Position numbers and translations under genes: made by a program. The notes below the pieces were generated by a model. It saw only the letters and a program-made list of their open reading frames with translations, did no database searches and was not told the origin of the DNA. From contig CM053029.1 in assembly GCA_028564925.1 (NCBI GenBank), positions 36,692,026 through 36,756,025 on the forward strand: a stretch of DNA of 64,000 nt. Direction: 5' to 3'. Shown in pieces: positions 10,741 to 21,567 of the stretch; the first letter of the stretch is position 1; every line of letters starts with the position of its first letter. The stretch comes from Lithobates sylvaticus (taxonomy: Eukaryota; Chordata; Amphibia; Anura; Ranidae).

Positions 10741-11638
10741 TGTAGCACCCTCTAGCTAGGTGCTAGTGTACATAGTTGTTAGTGTAGGTAAATTTGGCTT
10801 GGCTGGCAATCAAGCTTGGGTTGAATCTGGGTCAGGGCTAAGTGACTCAGGGAGGCTGGGTGACTCAGCAGGCAGCATCTCTGGTAACTCCCCTGCTCTC
10901 TGGAGGGTGGAGTTTAGGAGGAGCTGCCTGAAGTATTGATGAGGGTCCCAGCCAATCCTCAGTAAATGGGCTGGCAGGGGGCGGGTACCTCATAAATACT
11001 CATGAGTCAGGCCAGCAGGGGCAGTCGAGTGGAAGATGAAGTGCTGAGGAGGCTGTCGGTGGTCTTTGAAAGTGCTCCCTAGTCTGGAAGGGGTGACCTC
11101 GGGCCTGGGACTGGGGTGCTGGAGGGAACCTCTACAACAGGGGTGTCAAACTCAATTGTGGGCCGCATCAGCATTATGATTGTCCTCAAAAGGGCCGGTT
11201 GTATTTGTAAGAATATAAGTGTCCAGCACATACCCTCCCCTTATATTTGATGTCAAGCGCCACCCCACCATCAGAAGTTGAGTCCTCTACTCTCCCTAAC
11301 ATCACAGTGCACCCCCTTTCCTTATGCTGCTGCTGGGAAAAAGCTGGATGCATTGCTTGAAAACAGAAAGTAGGGGTCTGGGGGAGGACCAGAGGAGGGC
11401 TGGAGCTCTCCTGCAGCTTCAGAAGAGGTGTGAGGGCCACGTTAAATGGCCTTGTGTTTGACACCTGTGCTCTACAACATACAGAGGAATCCTTGCCTGG
11501 ATGCATGGGAGCAAGTGTGAGGACAGCGGGAGAGAGTCAGCATGTTCGGAAGATCTACTGAGGAGTCAGTCGAGTGGGCTGATGAGTGAGTAGTCTAGAA
11601 GGACTGTTGAGTAGTACATTTGGGAACTCGTCCGGGAT
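10741..11638 (+). mobile_element. ERV/retrovirus-type 5' LTR followed by primer-binding site
   Basis: The LTR runs from TGTAGCACC (10741) to TAGTACA (11618). It is followed after two bases by an 18-nt segment (11621-11638) closely resembling the tRNA-Pro-type primer-binding site of gammaretrovirus-like elements. No gag or pol follows within the window; the sequence passes straight into other repeats, so this is a fossil fragment. A hAT MITE sits inside the LTR. Confidence rests mainly on the PBS-like stretch. Confidence 0.65.
11138..11469. mobile_element. hAT MITE (Charlie-like ends), 332 bp
   Basis: The ends are CAGGGGTGTCAAACTCAA and the inverse of TTGTGTTTGACACCTGTG. A perfect 8-bp TSD, CTCTACAA, lies at 11130-11137 and 11470-11477. 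The termini match those of Charlie-type hAT elements. It sits inside the ERV-type LTR and is younger than it. Confidence 0.95.
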
Positions 11639-11639
11639 A

Positions 11640-11970
11640 TAGCCCATGGTAACCTGTGTAACCCATGGTAACTCCCAATTCCTGCTTCTGTGTCTGTTGA
11701 CAGACAGCAGGACTCGGCTCCGCCCCCGGTGCCCATGTCATTGGATTTGATTGACAGCAGCGGGAGCAAATTTCTGCGCTGCTATCAATCTATCCAATCA
11801 GGACACGAGACAACGGCCGCAGCTGGTGTGCTCGTTCCCATCGCACAAATTTCGGAGCTCAGGTAAGTATAAGGGGTGCTCAGGGGCGCTGCTGCAGTAA
11901 AGAAGGTTTTTCACCTTAATGCATAGAATGCATTAAGGTGAAAAATGGCGAGGGTTTACATCCCCTTTAA
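11640..11970. repeat. Repeat with terminal hairpin, no gene
   Basis: A perfect-stem hairpin TTTTTCACCTTAATGCAT..ATGCATTAAGGTGAAAAA occupies 11907-11946, close to CCCTTTAA at the right. GC-rich sequence with two TTGACAGACAGCAG-like blocks precedes it. It is probably a MITE related to 5506-5600. Confidence 0.55.
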
Positions 11971-12266
11971 GCATACTGCATATTATAGATAAAGACATGA
12001 AATAAATCGTAGAGAGAAGGTGTGAGAGTAATTCCCAAATAAGAGATGGAGCTGTCGGGCCATACAAATGGGAATAAGTCCTTCCTGCCGGGCTGAGGGT
12101 AAATTAACTTTTAGACCCAAGAGGGAAGCAAATGTGTGTAAATCAGGGAGGAGGTTAGGGAGGGAGATCAGAGGCTGAGATAAAAAATAACAAGACATAA
12201 TCAGCAAACATGCAGAGTTTAAAATTATAAGGGCCTTCTGAGTAACCTAGAATATCAGTGTGCATG
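11971..12266 (-). pseudogene. L1/Tx1-type LINE RT fragment, downstream half
   Basis: The minus strand reads a reverse transcriptase segment including FADY, a decayed form of the F/Y-A-D-D active site, then PLISLPNLLPDLHTFASLLG and LKVN. This matches the L1 pattern L-P-N-L-L-x-x-L-x-x-F-x-x-x-S-G-L-K-V-N. The FADY and PLISLPNLL parts lie in different frames, so the copy is frameshifted. The upstream half is at 13870-14040; the two halves are separated only by an inserted TTAA element. Confidence 0.8.
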
Positions 12267-12270
12267 TTAA

Positions 12271-13865
12271 CCGCTTAAGCCCCGAACCATTTGGCTGGCC
12301 AAAGACCAGAACACTTTTTGCGATTCGGCACTGCGTTGCTTTAACTGACAATTTCACGGTCGTGCGACGTTGCTCCCAAACAAAATGTAAGTCCTTTTTT
12401 TCCCACAAATAGAGCTTTATTTTGGTGGTATTTTATCACCTCTGCGGTTTTTCTTTTTTGCGCTATAAACAAAAAAAAAACAGCGACAATTTTGAAAAAA
12501 ACGCTTTTTTTACTTTATGCTATAATAAATATCCCCCAAAAATATATAAAAAAACATTTTGTTTCCTCAGTTTAGGTTGATACGTATTCTTCTACATATT
12601 TCTGGTAGACATGTGCGATTAGTTTCGTACGAATCGGAAATTCGTACGAATTTTTCGAAATTCGTACATTCGTACGAATCCGAATTACGAATTTTTACGA
12701 ATACGAATTCTGTACGAAATACGAAATTACGTTTACGAATTTCGGATCCAAATTATCCGAATCCAAACTACCAAATAACTAATTTCAACTAATATGAAAG
12801 AAATTATAGCGGATATAATGAATGGTTCGAATTAATTCAAGATTCAGTATAACGAATATCGACACTCTACGAATAGTAACGAATTAGCCGAAAACGTATT
12901 AACGTTACATAACACAAGTCTATAATGTCTATTGTTCATCAATCACTCAGAGGAAGTACGAAATACGAAATTTCGTATTCGTAAACTAAATTTCGTATTT
13001 CGTACTTCCTCTGAGTGATTGGTGAACAATAGACAATAGACTTTTATGTAACGTTAACACGTTTTTGGATAATTCATTATTATTCGTAGAGTGTTGTTAT
13101 TTGTTATCCAAATTAACGATTCATACGAAATTCGTATTTCGTACGAAATCCAAATTAAATTTCGTACACGAATTACGAATTTTTTTTTATACGAAACGAA
13201 ACACATTTTTTGACGGCTCCCATGTCTAATTTCTGGTTAAAAAAAATCGCAATAAGCGTTTATTGATTGGTTTGCGCAAAAGTTATAGCTTCTACAAAAT
13301 AGGGGATAGTTTTATGGCATTTTTATTAATATTTTTTTTTTTTACTAGTAGTGGTGGCGATCAGCGATTTTTATCATGATTGCGACATTATGGTGGACAC
13401 GTTGGACAATGTTGACACATTTTTGGGACCATTGACATTAATACAGCGATCGGTGCGATTAAAATTGCATTGATTGCTGTAAAGGGGTTAAAACTACGGG
13501 GTAGTGAATGGGTTAAAACTAGGGGGCAGTGAAGGGGTTAATGTGTTCCTAGTTTGTGTTTTAACTGAAGGGGGATGGGACTGTGTAGGGAAACTAACAG
13601 ATTGCTGTTCACACTCTGTATGAACAGACGATCTGTCAGTTCTCCCCTCAGAGAACCGGAAACTTGTGTTTACACACACAGCTCCCGGTTCTCCGTGTGC
13701 CCCGAGCGATCGTGGGAGCGCGGCGGTGATTGAGACCGCCGGGCACTCGCATCGGCTCGGGGAGCGAGCGGGGGGGGCGTTTATGTTACTGACGTAACAT
13801 AACGCCGATTCGCGCAGCCGAGCCATGTTGCCACAGTACAACTGTGGCGGCTGGTCGGCAAGCGG
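12271..13865. mobile_element. TTAA-flanked (piggyBac-like) non-autonomous element, copy 1
   Basis: The ends are CCGCTTAAGCC and the inverse of CTGGTCGGCAAGCGG. TTAA lies at 12267-12270 and 13866-13869. It interrupts an L1 RT fragment that reads on across the site, which confirms the boundaries. The interior (GCGATTCGGCACTGCGT.., CCCACAAATAGAGCTTT..) matches the copies at 30299-32987 and 39846-40800. The exact TTAA duplication suggests piggyBac; no transposase is present. Confidence 0.88.
12606..13228. mobile_element. hAT-like element with TAGACATG ends, 623 bp
   Basis: The ends are TAGACATG and CATGTCTA, with a perfect 8-bp TSD ATTTCTGG at 12598-12605 and 13229-13236. The interior is built of degenerate TTCGTACGAA-type palindromic sequence, with a long inverted repeat around 12930-13030 (GAGGAAGTACGAAATACG and its inverse). 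It sits inside TTAA element copy 1. Confidence 0.92.
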
Positions 13866-13869
13866 TTAA

Positions 13870-14040
13870 TGGATTTGGCCAGGGGCTCCACTGCAAGGGC
13901 AAGAAGAAGGGGAGAAAGGGGACAACCCTGTCTAGCACCAAGCCCATCTAGAGAGCCTAATTCTAGTGAAAGGAAAAATGATAATGGGCTGTAAAACCAT
14001 TTAAAAATTCCCCAATAAATCTATCAAGTGTTTTTTCTGC
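13870..14040 (-). pseudogene. L1/Tx1-type LINE RT fragment, upstream half
   Basis: The minus strand reads GLGARQGCPLSPLLLALAVE followed by PLAKSI, the classic L1 RT block (G-T-R-Q-G-C-P-L-S-P-L-L-F-x-L-x-x-E-P-L-A). After the inserted element is removed, the reading continues directly into 12266 and downward. The 5' side is lost in further repeats. Confidence 0.88.
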
Positions 14041-14139
14041 CAAAATGTTTTTTTCTGCCAAAATGCTGTTACTCCTGGAGTGGTTTTTGTTTTCTGTTTC
14101 TAAATGCTTATGTGTGCATAGACACATAGGGGTTGATTT

Positions 14140-15313
14140 CAGGGGTCAAGTCCTGGGAAAAAAAGTGTGGGAACTCACCCAAGATTCCCCATCCAACCTC
14201 AAAAATTAAAAAAGTGTGCGTAATATACTCCTTTTTTAACAAATAAAGTTCAACATTTATTGTAAAGTGACAGTTTTACGAGGATATGCATCAAATAATT
14301 TAACCTGTATGCTATACCAACAAAAAAAACACAATGTGTGATAATGGTTCAATGCCCATCATTGCAGCCTCACTGTGCCTATCAATTCAGCCTCACTGTG
14401 CCCATCAATTCAGCCTCACCGTGCCCATAATTGCAGCCTTACCATGCCCATCAATGCAGCCTCACCTGTGCCCATCAATGCAGCCTCACCTATGCCCATC
14501 ATTGCAGCATCACTGTGCCCATCATTGCAGCCTCACTGTGCCCATCAATGCAGCCTTACTGTGCCCATCAATGCAGCCTTACTGTGCCCATCAAATGCAG
14601 CCTCACCTGTGCCCATCATTGCAGCCTCACCTGTGCCCATCATTGCAGCATTACTGTGTCCATCATTGCAGCCTTACTGTGTCCATCAATGCAGCCTCAC
14701 CGTGCCCATCATTGCAGCCTTACTGTGCCTATCAATGCATCCTCACTGTGCCCATCATTGTAGCCTCCCCAAGCCCAAGGTGGGTAGTGCTGCAAGCCAA
14801 TGGGAATTTGCAAAAATCTAAACACATGCTGTCCTTTTCAGTGGCGGAGTGTAGCGTGTGTAGTACTGCAGCAATGGTTAATAGATCATTGGGCACTCGC
14901 CAAGCTCACGCTGTTCACTGCCAGATTGTCAGGCTCGGATTGACTGACAAGGTTCTATACCACCAGGCAGGATTAAACACAGTGGGAGCAGTACCGGTAG
15001 TCCCGTCCACCGCTAGAGAGTAGTCGGCTGGACTATGGGCGCCGCTCCCAGAGTGCTCAGTGCTGCCTGACAGGGTGGGCAGGACTACGGGCAGCGCTCC
15101 TGCTGTGTTTAATGCTGCCTGGCGGTGTAGAACCATGTCAGTCCGAGCCCAACAATCTAGCGGTGAACAGCATGAGCTCGGCGAGTGCCCAATGATCTAT
15201 TAACCCTTGCTGCAGTACTACACACGCTACACAGCGCAAAGGGAGCGTCATTCCTGCTGTAAAAAAAGTGCAGGAACGATGTTCCCATGCGTTCCTGCAG
15301 GACTCAAGCCCTG
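14140..15313. mobile_element. hAT-type element carrying a minisatellite, 1.17 kb
   Basis: The left end CAGGGGTCAAGTCCTG pairs with the inverse of the right end, CAGGGCTTGAGTCCTG. A perfect 8-bp TSD GTTGATTT lies at 14132-14139 and 15314-15321. It was inserted into another repeat that begins GGGTTGATTTACTAAA. The element includes a minisatellite and, to its right (about 14840-15240), an imperfect inverted repeat with arms containing GCGAGTGCCC-type sequence. Confidence 0.93.
14345..14770. repeat. Minisatellite, unit about 21-22 bp (CAGCCTCACTGTGCCCATCA)
   Basis: About 19 units differ mainly at ATTG/AATG and CACTG/CACCTG/TACTG. The motif is related to the 18-bp unit at 8826-10183. Open frames through it are artefacts of repetition. 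Confidence 0.92.
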
Positions 15314-15320
15314 GTTGATT

Positions 15321-15490
15321 TACTAAAACGGGAGGGTGCAAAATCTGGTGCAGCTGTGCGTAGTAAGCAATCAGCTCCTAACTACAGCTTGTTTGATTTA
15401 AGCTTTAACAATAAAACCCGGAAGGTGATTGGTTTCTTTGCAGAGCTGCACTAAATTTTGCAACCTCAAATTTTAGTAATTTAACCCAGA
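15321..15490. repeat. Flanking foldback-type repeat (TTGATTTACTAAA ends)
   Basis: Together with 14129-14139 this is the host element of the hAT insertion. The left end GGGTTGATTTACTAAA pairs with AAATTTTAGTAATTTAACCC (15467-15486). The same termini occur at 18880 and 21000. Confidence 0.7.
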
Positions 15491-16388
15491 GGCTAATATA
15501 TATGCGGGGTGTTTAGAGACAGAACAACAACAAAAAACAAACACCTACATTTGCTCTGTTATGTGCTTCTCTTTATTCCTTATTTTTTTTTACCTTGTTT
15601 TTTTTTTTCTTCTATTTCATGTCTCATGTTTTCCTAATTTTTTTTTTGTATATTGTTGAAAATTTCAATAAACATATTTTTAATGAAAAAAAAAAAAAAA
15701 CTCCAGGCATCCCTAACAGCAGCATTAAAAATGTCCAGTCTGCACGAAGCCTAAAAATATTCAACTACTATGTTTTTCGGAGAACCCTGCATTCAATTTA
15801 AGAGGGTATAAAAAGAATTTGGAGTAAAGTTCCTCTTTTCATTTCCTCTTTTTATACTGACAAGGCCCTTTGCAAGGAATGTATTTCTGTTTTTATGTGT
15901 CTGACTCATTGATGTTTTGCAACTAGAGGCTAGACGATTTTGTACACATCTTGATTTTCTATAGATTGTGGCTGGTTTAGGAGGTAGTATTTCCTTCTGT
16001 TTGGGGTCATTTTGTAAAAAATTCCACAAAGTATTCAATTGACTTATTGTTTTTTATTTATTTTTACAATACGTATTATTGCTTTGGTCTCTGTAGGTGT
16101 TGTTTTTTTACATATTTTGTGTAAATCTATGTACACACGGATGGGTTTGATACCAAAGATCTACAGGCTGTATATAGAAAAATCCATTTTATTTGTAAGT
16201 GGGGTGTCTTTGATGTTTAATTTGCTTATCTCCAAAGAAAATCCCCCCGTAAGTTGCACCTTTTTTGTTTGATTTATGTGGGATATTTGACAGATGATAT
16301 GGGTTGGGTGGGTTTTTTTTTTTTTTTTTTTTTTTCTCTTTTCTTCTTTTTTCCCTTTAGGATGTACAAATATCAGTGATTATTATAT
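15491..16388. other. AT-rich region with a probable LINE 3' tail
   Basis: A T-rich stretch, then TTGAAAATTTCAATAAAC (about 15653-15670) and an A-run at 15685-15700, resemble the 3' end of a Tx1/L1 LINE with its poly(A). From 15700 to 16388 the DNA is AT-rich, with a T-run at 16313-16335. I see no gene. Confidence 0.45.
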
Positions 16389-16396
16389 GTACAATA

Positions 16397-16750
16397 CAGG
16401 GGCGGACTGACAACTCATGGGGCCCCCGGGCAATAGGAGATTATGGGGCCCCCAGGCAATCAGAGATTACAGGGCCACACAGTATACACACGCACAGTAT
16501 ACAATCACACAGTATACACAGACATGTTTCTATTGGCTGAGAAGGTACTAGAGAGGTGGGGCAGCTATAATCTCTGGATTTTTAGACCAAAAGGATGTTG
16601 GTAAGGGACATTTCAGAGACAGATGTAAAAAAAACACAGATTTTTACATACTGTCCCTGGTTTTACTGAGGCTGACAACCCTGATGGGGCCCCCTAGTGG
16701 CCAGGGCCCTCGGGCAGTGCCCGAGTGGCCGAATGGTCAGTCCGCCCCTG
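16397..16750. mobile_element. hAT MITE, 354 bp
   Basis: The ends are CAGGGGCGGACTGAC and the inverse of GTCAGTCCGCCCCTG. The flanks GTACAATA (16389-16396) and GGACAATA (16751-16758) match at 7 of 8 bases. The interior has ACAGTATACA repeats and GGGGCCCCC blocks. No coding capacity. Confidence 0.93.
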
Positions 16751-16917
16751 GGACAATATGAGGTTTGTTGTTGGCATTCAAAAATGTTTATGTACATTTT
16801 GTTGATATTATGTTTCTTTTTGTAGAATATTCAATTCACTGTATTAACCACTTGACAACCAGCAGTGTTAACTTTCCTGCTGGCCGGCAGCAGTTATTCC
16901 CGGACAACATACTGGTA

Positions 16918-18526
16918 CAGTCAGGTCCATAAATATTGGTACATCGGCACAATTCTAATCTTTTTGGCTCTATACACCACCACAATGGATTTAAAAAGAA
17001 ACAAACAAGATGTGCTTTAACTGCAGACTTTCAGCTTTAATTGGAGTGTATTTACATCCAAATCAGGTGAACGGTGTAGGAATTACAACAGTTTGTATAT
17101 GTGCCTGCCACTTTTTAAGGGACAAAAAGTAATGGGACAATTGGCTGCTCAGCTGTTCCATGGCCAGGTGTGTGTTATTCCCTCATTATCCCATTTACAA
17201 GGAGCAGATAAAAGGCGCAGAGTTCAGTTCAAGTGTACTATTTGCATTTGTAATCTGTTGCTGTCAACTCTCAATATGAGATCCAAAGAGCTGTCACTAT
17301 CAGTGAAGCAAGCCATTATTAGGCTGAAAAAACAAAACAAACCCATCAGAGAGATAGCAAAAACATTAGGTGTGGCCAAATCAACTGTTTGGAACATCCT
17401 TAAAAATAAAGAATGCACCAGTGAGCTCAACAACACCAAAAGACCCGGAAGACCACGGAAAACAACTGTGGTGGATGACCAAAGAATTCTTTCCCTGGTG
17501 AAGAAAACACCCTTCACAACAGTTGGCCAGATCAAGAACACTCTCCAGGAGGTAGGTGTATGTGTGTCAAAGACAACAATCAAGAGAAGACTTCACCAGA
17601 GTGACTACAGAGGGTTCACCACAAGATGTAAAACAATGGTGAGCCTCAAAAACAGGAAGGCCAGATTAGGGTTTGCCAAACAACATCCTATGGACAGATG
17701 TGGTCTCATCTGATCAACTTGTACCAGAGTGATGGGAAGAGAAGAGTATGGAGAAGGAAAGGAACTGCTCATGATCCAAAGCATACCACCTCATCAGTGA
17801 AGCATGGTGGTGGTAGTGTCATGGTGTGGGCATGTATGGCTGCCAATGGAACTGGATCTCTTGTATTTAATGATGATGTGACTGCTGACAAAAGCAGCAG
17901 GATGAATTCTGAAGTGTTTCGGGCCATATTATCTGCTCATATTCAGCAAAATGCTTCACGGCATTGGACGGCGCTTCACAGTGCAGATGGACAATGACCC
18001 GAAGCATACTGCGAATGCAACCAAAGAGTTTTTTTAAGGGAAAGAAGTGGAATGTTATGCAATGGCCAAGTCAATCACCTGACCTGAATCAGATTGAGCA
18101 TGCATTTCACTTGCTGAAGACAAAACTGAAGGGAAAATGCCCCAAGAACAAGCAGGAGCTGAAGACAGTTGCAGTAGAGGCCTGGCAGAGCATCACCAGG
18201 GATGAAACCCAGCGTCTGGTGATGTCTAGGTGTTCCAGACTTCAGGCTGTAATAGACTGCAAATGATTTGCAGCCAAGTATTAAAAAGTGAAAGTTTGAT
18301 GGATGATTGTTCTGTCCCATTACTTTTGGTCCCTTAAAAAGTGGGAGGCACATATACAAACTGTTGTAATTCCTACACCGTTCACCTGATTTTGTAAAAG
18401 TCAAATTAAAGCTGAAAGTCTGCAGTTAAAGCACATCTTGTTTGTTTCATTTCCAATCCATTGTGGTGGTGTATAGAGCCAAAAAGTTAAATTGTGTCGA
18501 TGTCCCAATATTTATAGACCTGACTG
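16918..18526 (+). mobile_element. Tc1/mariner element, 1609 bp, decayed
   Basis: The termini are CAGTCAGGTCCATAAATATT and the inverse of AATATTTATAGACCTGACTG, flanked by the TA target duplication (16916-16917 and 18527-18528). The terminal inverted repeats are long, about 220 bases (16918-17140 and 18305-18526), the IR/DR arrangement of Tc1-like fish and frog elements. It holds one transposase pseudogene. Confidence 0.95.
17276..18266 (+). pseudogene. Tc1-type transposase (DD34E family), frameshifted
   Basis: The natural start is the ATG at 17276 (MRSKELSLSVKQAIIRLKKQ). An N-terminal paired-like helix-turn-helix region includes IREIAKTLGVAKSTVWNILK and a GRPRKT hook between the two DNA-binding subdomains. 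The DDE domain follows in other frames: RRVWRRKGTAHDPKH, GGGSVMVWACMAANGTG, then QMDNDPKHT-like sequence near 17985 and SPDLNQIEHAFHLLK, which carries the final catalytic E. At least two frameshifts (near 17700 and 17970) break the gene, so it cannot encode an active enzyme. Length and motif order match Tc1 transposases (about 340 residues). Confidence 0.93.
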
Positions 18527-19084
18527 TATGTCACCCCGGCTCAAAATGCAGCTCACGAGCCCCTTGGGGCACACAGTGGTGCGATGGAATCCATTCATGA
18601 CATATTGTTTACTACTGTGTGTTATCTATGATTAGTAACAGTGATCACATGGTACCTGAGCCAATTACAGCAATCTGTACCATCTGACAGCTGTGGCCAA
18701 TCACAGCATCACAATAGTAAACAATGAGTCATGAGTGCAAGCCATTGATTAGTGCTGACTGTTAGTGGATGCTTCTTTCATTGCTCGGTGCTCAGCCTGC
18801 AGGGATGGAAGTCTGTCTACTTTTACCGCTCTTCCTTCTACATGGGTTCACCTTGTTCTCTGCAGTGGATGGAGGCAATGGGGTTGATTTACTAAAGGCA
18901 AATAGATTGTGCACTTTGCAAAGGGCAGTTGCACTCTGCAAGAGAAGCTGCTCTAGAGCAGGGGTAAGCAACCTTGGCCCTCCAGCTGTTTTAAAAAAAC
19001 AAGTCCCAAGAGACATTGCAAGACCCTGACAATCACAGGCATGACTCCTGGAGGCAGAGGCATGAGGAAATTGGTAGTTTCACC

Positions 19085-20766
19085 CAGCGGCGTTGCAAGG
19101 GGGGTGCGGGGGGTGCGGGCCGCACCCGGGTGTCACCCGACAGAGGGGTGACACCCGGCACGGCACTGGATTGAGAGAGGCACCGCGGCTCTCTCCTCCT
19201 CCTCCGTCCACTGAGCACTATCTCTGCTCAGCGATGTTCAGTGAGGAGGAGAAATAATTGTGAGCTGTGAGGCAGACAGGCAGTTCGGGTTCCCATAGCC
19301 CAGTGCACGGCGCCCGCATGTCCTCAGGGAAGCGGCACTGCAATCCCCTATTATTGTGACAGGCAGGCAGAGATGCCGGCTGCCTATCACAATTACACTC
19401 CTCGGAGCCAAGGCTCCTCCTCCACACTGACGGGACACAACAGGAGGAAGAGCTTAGGAGGAGGGACAATGGACATCCATGTGGACAGAGCCACGCTGAT
19501 CTGAGGTCTGTGAATGTAGGGGGGAGAGATGTATGCAATGTCAGTATGGGCAGATATACATGGGGGGTGTACATTATGGAGATTACACAGGGGGTACATT
19601 ATGGGGATTACACAGGGGGTACATTATGGGGATTACACAGGGGGCTACATTATGGGGGATTATACAGGGGGTACATTATGGGGGATTATACAGGGGGCTA
19701 CATTATGGGGGATTATACAGGGGGTACATTATGGGGGATTATACAGGGGGTACATTATGGGGGATTATACAGGGGGTACATTATGGGGGATTATACAGGG
19801 GCTACATTATGGGGGATTATACAGGGGCTACATTATGGGGGATTACACAGGGGCTACATTATGGGGGATTACACAGGGGGTACATTATGGGGGATTACAC
19901 AGGGGGTACATTATGGGGGATTACACAGGGGCTACATTAGGGGGGTATGGAGATTACACGGGGGTACATTAGGGGGATTACACAGGGGGTACATTAGGGG
20001 GATTACACAGGGGGTACATTATGGGGATTACACAGTGACAGGGGGTACATTATGGGGATTACACAGGGGGGTAACATTAGGGGGATTACACAGGGGGTGG
20101 TTACATTAGGGGGATTACACAGGGGTACCTTGGGGGATTACACGGGGGTGGTTACATTAGGGGGATTACACGGGGGGTGGTTACCTTAGGGGAATTACAC
20201 GGGGGTACCTTAGGGGGATAACACGGGGGTACTACACAGGGGGGGTTACATCAGGGGGATTAAACTGGAAGGGGATTACACTGTTACATTGGGGGGTATT
20301 TAGACTTGGGGCTCAGTCTAATATGCTTAATAATATTTTTTGTCCCAGTCCAGGCCTGGGTGACACCATTAAGAAGGAAGTGATATCCGTCTGTGATGAT
20401 GTCACCCCCATCCGTGACAGTGCATGGATTGGCGCACTGGCATAAACCACGACATTTACAGGGGCTGGTTTGGAGTGCGCACCATGATGCTGCCGTCCCA
20501 AAACTAGCCTACCCAGCACCCTGCAGAGCACCGTGGTAGGCTAGGCAGAAGAGAGCCTGATGCACTAGCCTGCCCAGTGTCCACTGCTCTGTCCTGCTCC
20601 TGCTGTCACTCCGCAGTGGCAGGACAGAGCACTATGGCAGGCTCGGGGGGGGGGAAAGCTGTGCTGATGCGCTAGCCTGCTCAGTGCCCCGGATTGCTCA
20701 GTGACGGGGGGGGGGTGACACCATATTTTACCGCACCAGGTGACACCAACCCTAGTGACGCCACTG
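19085..20766. mobile_element. hAT element (inner) with minisatellite, 1.68 kb
   Basis: The left end CAGCGGCGTTGCAAGGG pairs with the inverse of the right end, CAGTGGCGTCACTAGGG. A perfect 8-bp TSD GTTTCACC lies at 19077-19084 and 20767-20774. It contains GTGTCACCC-rich subterminal sequence, a minisatellite, and near the right a repeated ACTAGCCTGCCCAGTG-type block (20500-20690). No transposase. Confidence 0.95.
19560..20290 (+). repeat. Minisatellite, unit about 22-24 bp (GGGGGATTACACAGGGGGTACATTAT)
   Basis: About 31 units vary in the G-run length, GATTACAC/GATTATAC and GGGGTACATT/GGGGCTACATT. Regularity decays to the right. Open frames through it (Trp/Gly/Tyr-rich) are artefacts. Confidence 0.93.
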
Positions 20767-21344
20767 GTTTCACCACAGCTGGAGTGCCAATGTTGCCTTC
20801 CCCTGCTCTATAGCTTGGTAAATGAGCAGAAGCTCTGCTGACTTCCATCATTCAATCATGTGCTAGCAAAAATGCTGTTTTTTAAATTTCCCTTGCATGT
20901 GATTGGGTATTCTTTGCAAAATTAAGCTTTACCTAATTTTCTAAGCTCTTGAGCAACTGCACTTACAGAGTGCACAGTCCATTTGCCTTTAGTAAATCAA
21001 CCTCATTGTCTCCATTTACTGCACAGAACAAGGTGACCCCATGTAGAAGGAAGAGAGGCAAAGGTAGACTTCCATCCCCACAGGCTAATTACTGAGCAAT
21101 GAAAGAACATCAAATGATGGAAATCACTATGGAAAGATCTTTTTCATTAGAAGGGTGTGATCAAAATTCTAATGATCATATCTGGGTTTGGTATATCTGT
21201 AATTAAAGATTCACTACAGCCTCGATCAGTTTTTAAATTACATTTTTTCCTTTAGAAATGTCATTTTGCTGTGGTACTGTTCTAAACACTGGAAAGATGC
21301 GCTACTTTACAGGCATACTATAGACACCCCCAGGCACAATATTT

Positions 21345-21567
21345 AACCACTTGCCGCCCGCCATTTAGCAAAATGACGGCAGCAAAGTGGTTTCAATATC
21401 CTGACCAGATGTCATATGACGTCTTCAGGATATTGAGACGCTGCACGTCCCCGGGGGCACGCATCGTGGCGATCGTTGTTGGGGGGTGTCAGTGTGACAC
21501 CCCGCAACACCGATCTAGGTAAAGAGTCTCTGATGGGGACTCTTTACCATGTGATCATCCGTATCCA
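21345..21567 (+). repeat. TTAA-type element, left end
   Basis: It starts TTAACCACTTGCCGCC and contains stem-loops GGGGTGTCAGTGTGACACCCC (about 21484) and TAAAGAGTC..GACTCTTTA (21519-21548). It is homologous, in reverse, to 6890-7080. A minisatellite replaces the rest of the element. Confidence 0.7.

Larger units (their letters stand above)
16850..18760. repeat. TTAA-type repeat interrupted by Tc1
   Basis: It begins TTAACCACTTGACAACCAGC (about 16855), the same terminal motif as the CCACTTGCC families. The sequence on both sides of the Tc1 insertion (16850-16917 and 18529-18760) is otherwise unannotated. The right end is unclear because it meets a foldback element. Confidence 0.5.
18959..20805. 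mobile_element. hAT element (outer), nested in the foldback
   Basis: The ends are CAGGGGTAAGCAACCTTGGC and the inverse of GCCAATGTTGCCTTCCCCTG. The flanks CTCTAGAG (18951-18958) and CTCTATAG (20806-20813) match at 7 of 8 bases. Most of its length is the inner hAT element; its own sequence is only about 165 bases. Confidence 0.9.
18772..21112. mobile_element. Foldback element with nested hAT insertions
   Basis: The left arm (18772-18958) and right arm (20806-21112) are inverted copies: CATTGCTCGGTGCTCAG, TTCCTTCTACATGGGTTCAC, TTGATTTACTAAAGGCAAAT and their inverses. A partial arm of the same family lies at 27915-28030. All sequence between the arms is younger insertion. Confidence 0.85.

Noticed and set aside
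14334-15023. Open frame of 229 residues
   Set aside because: Mostly a minisatellite in a non-autonomous hAT element.
19510-20109. Trp/Gly/Tyr-rich open frame of 199 residues
   Set aside because: Produced by the minisatellite inside the inner hAT element.
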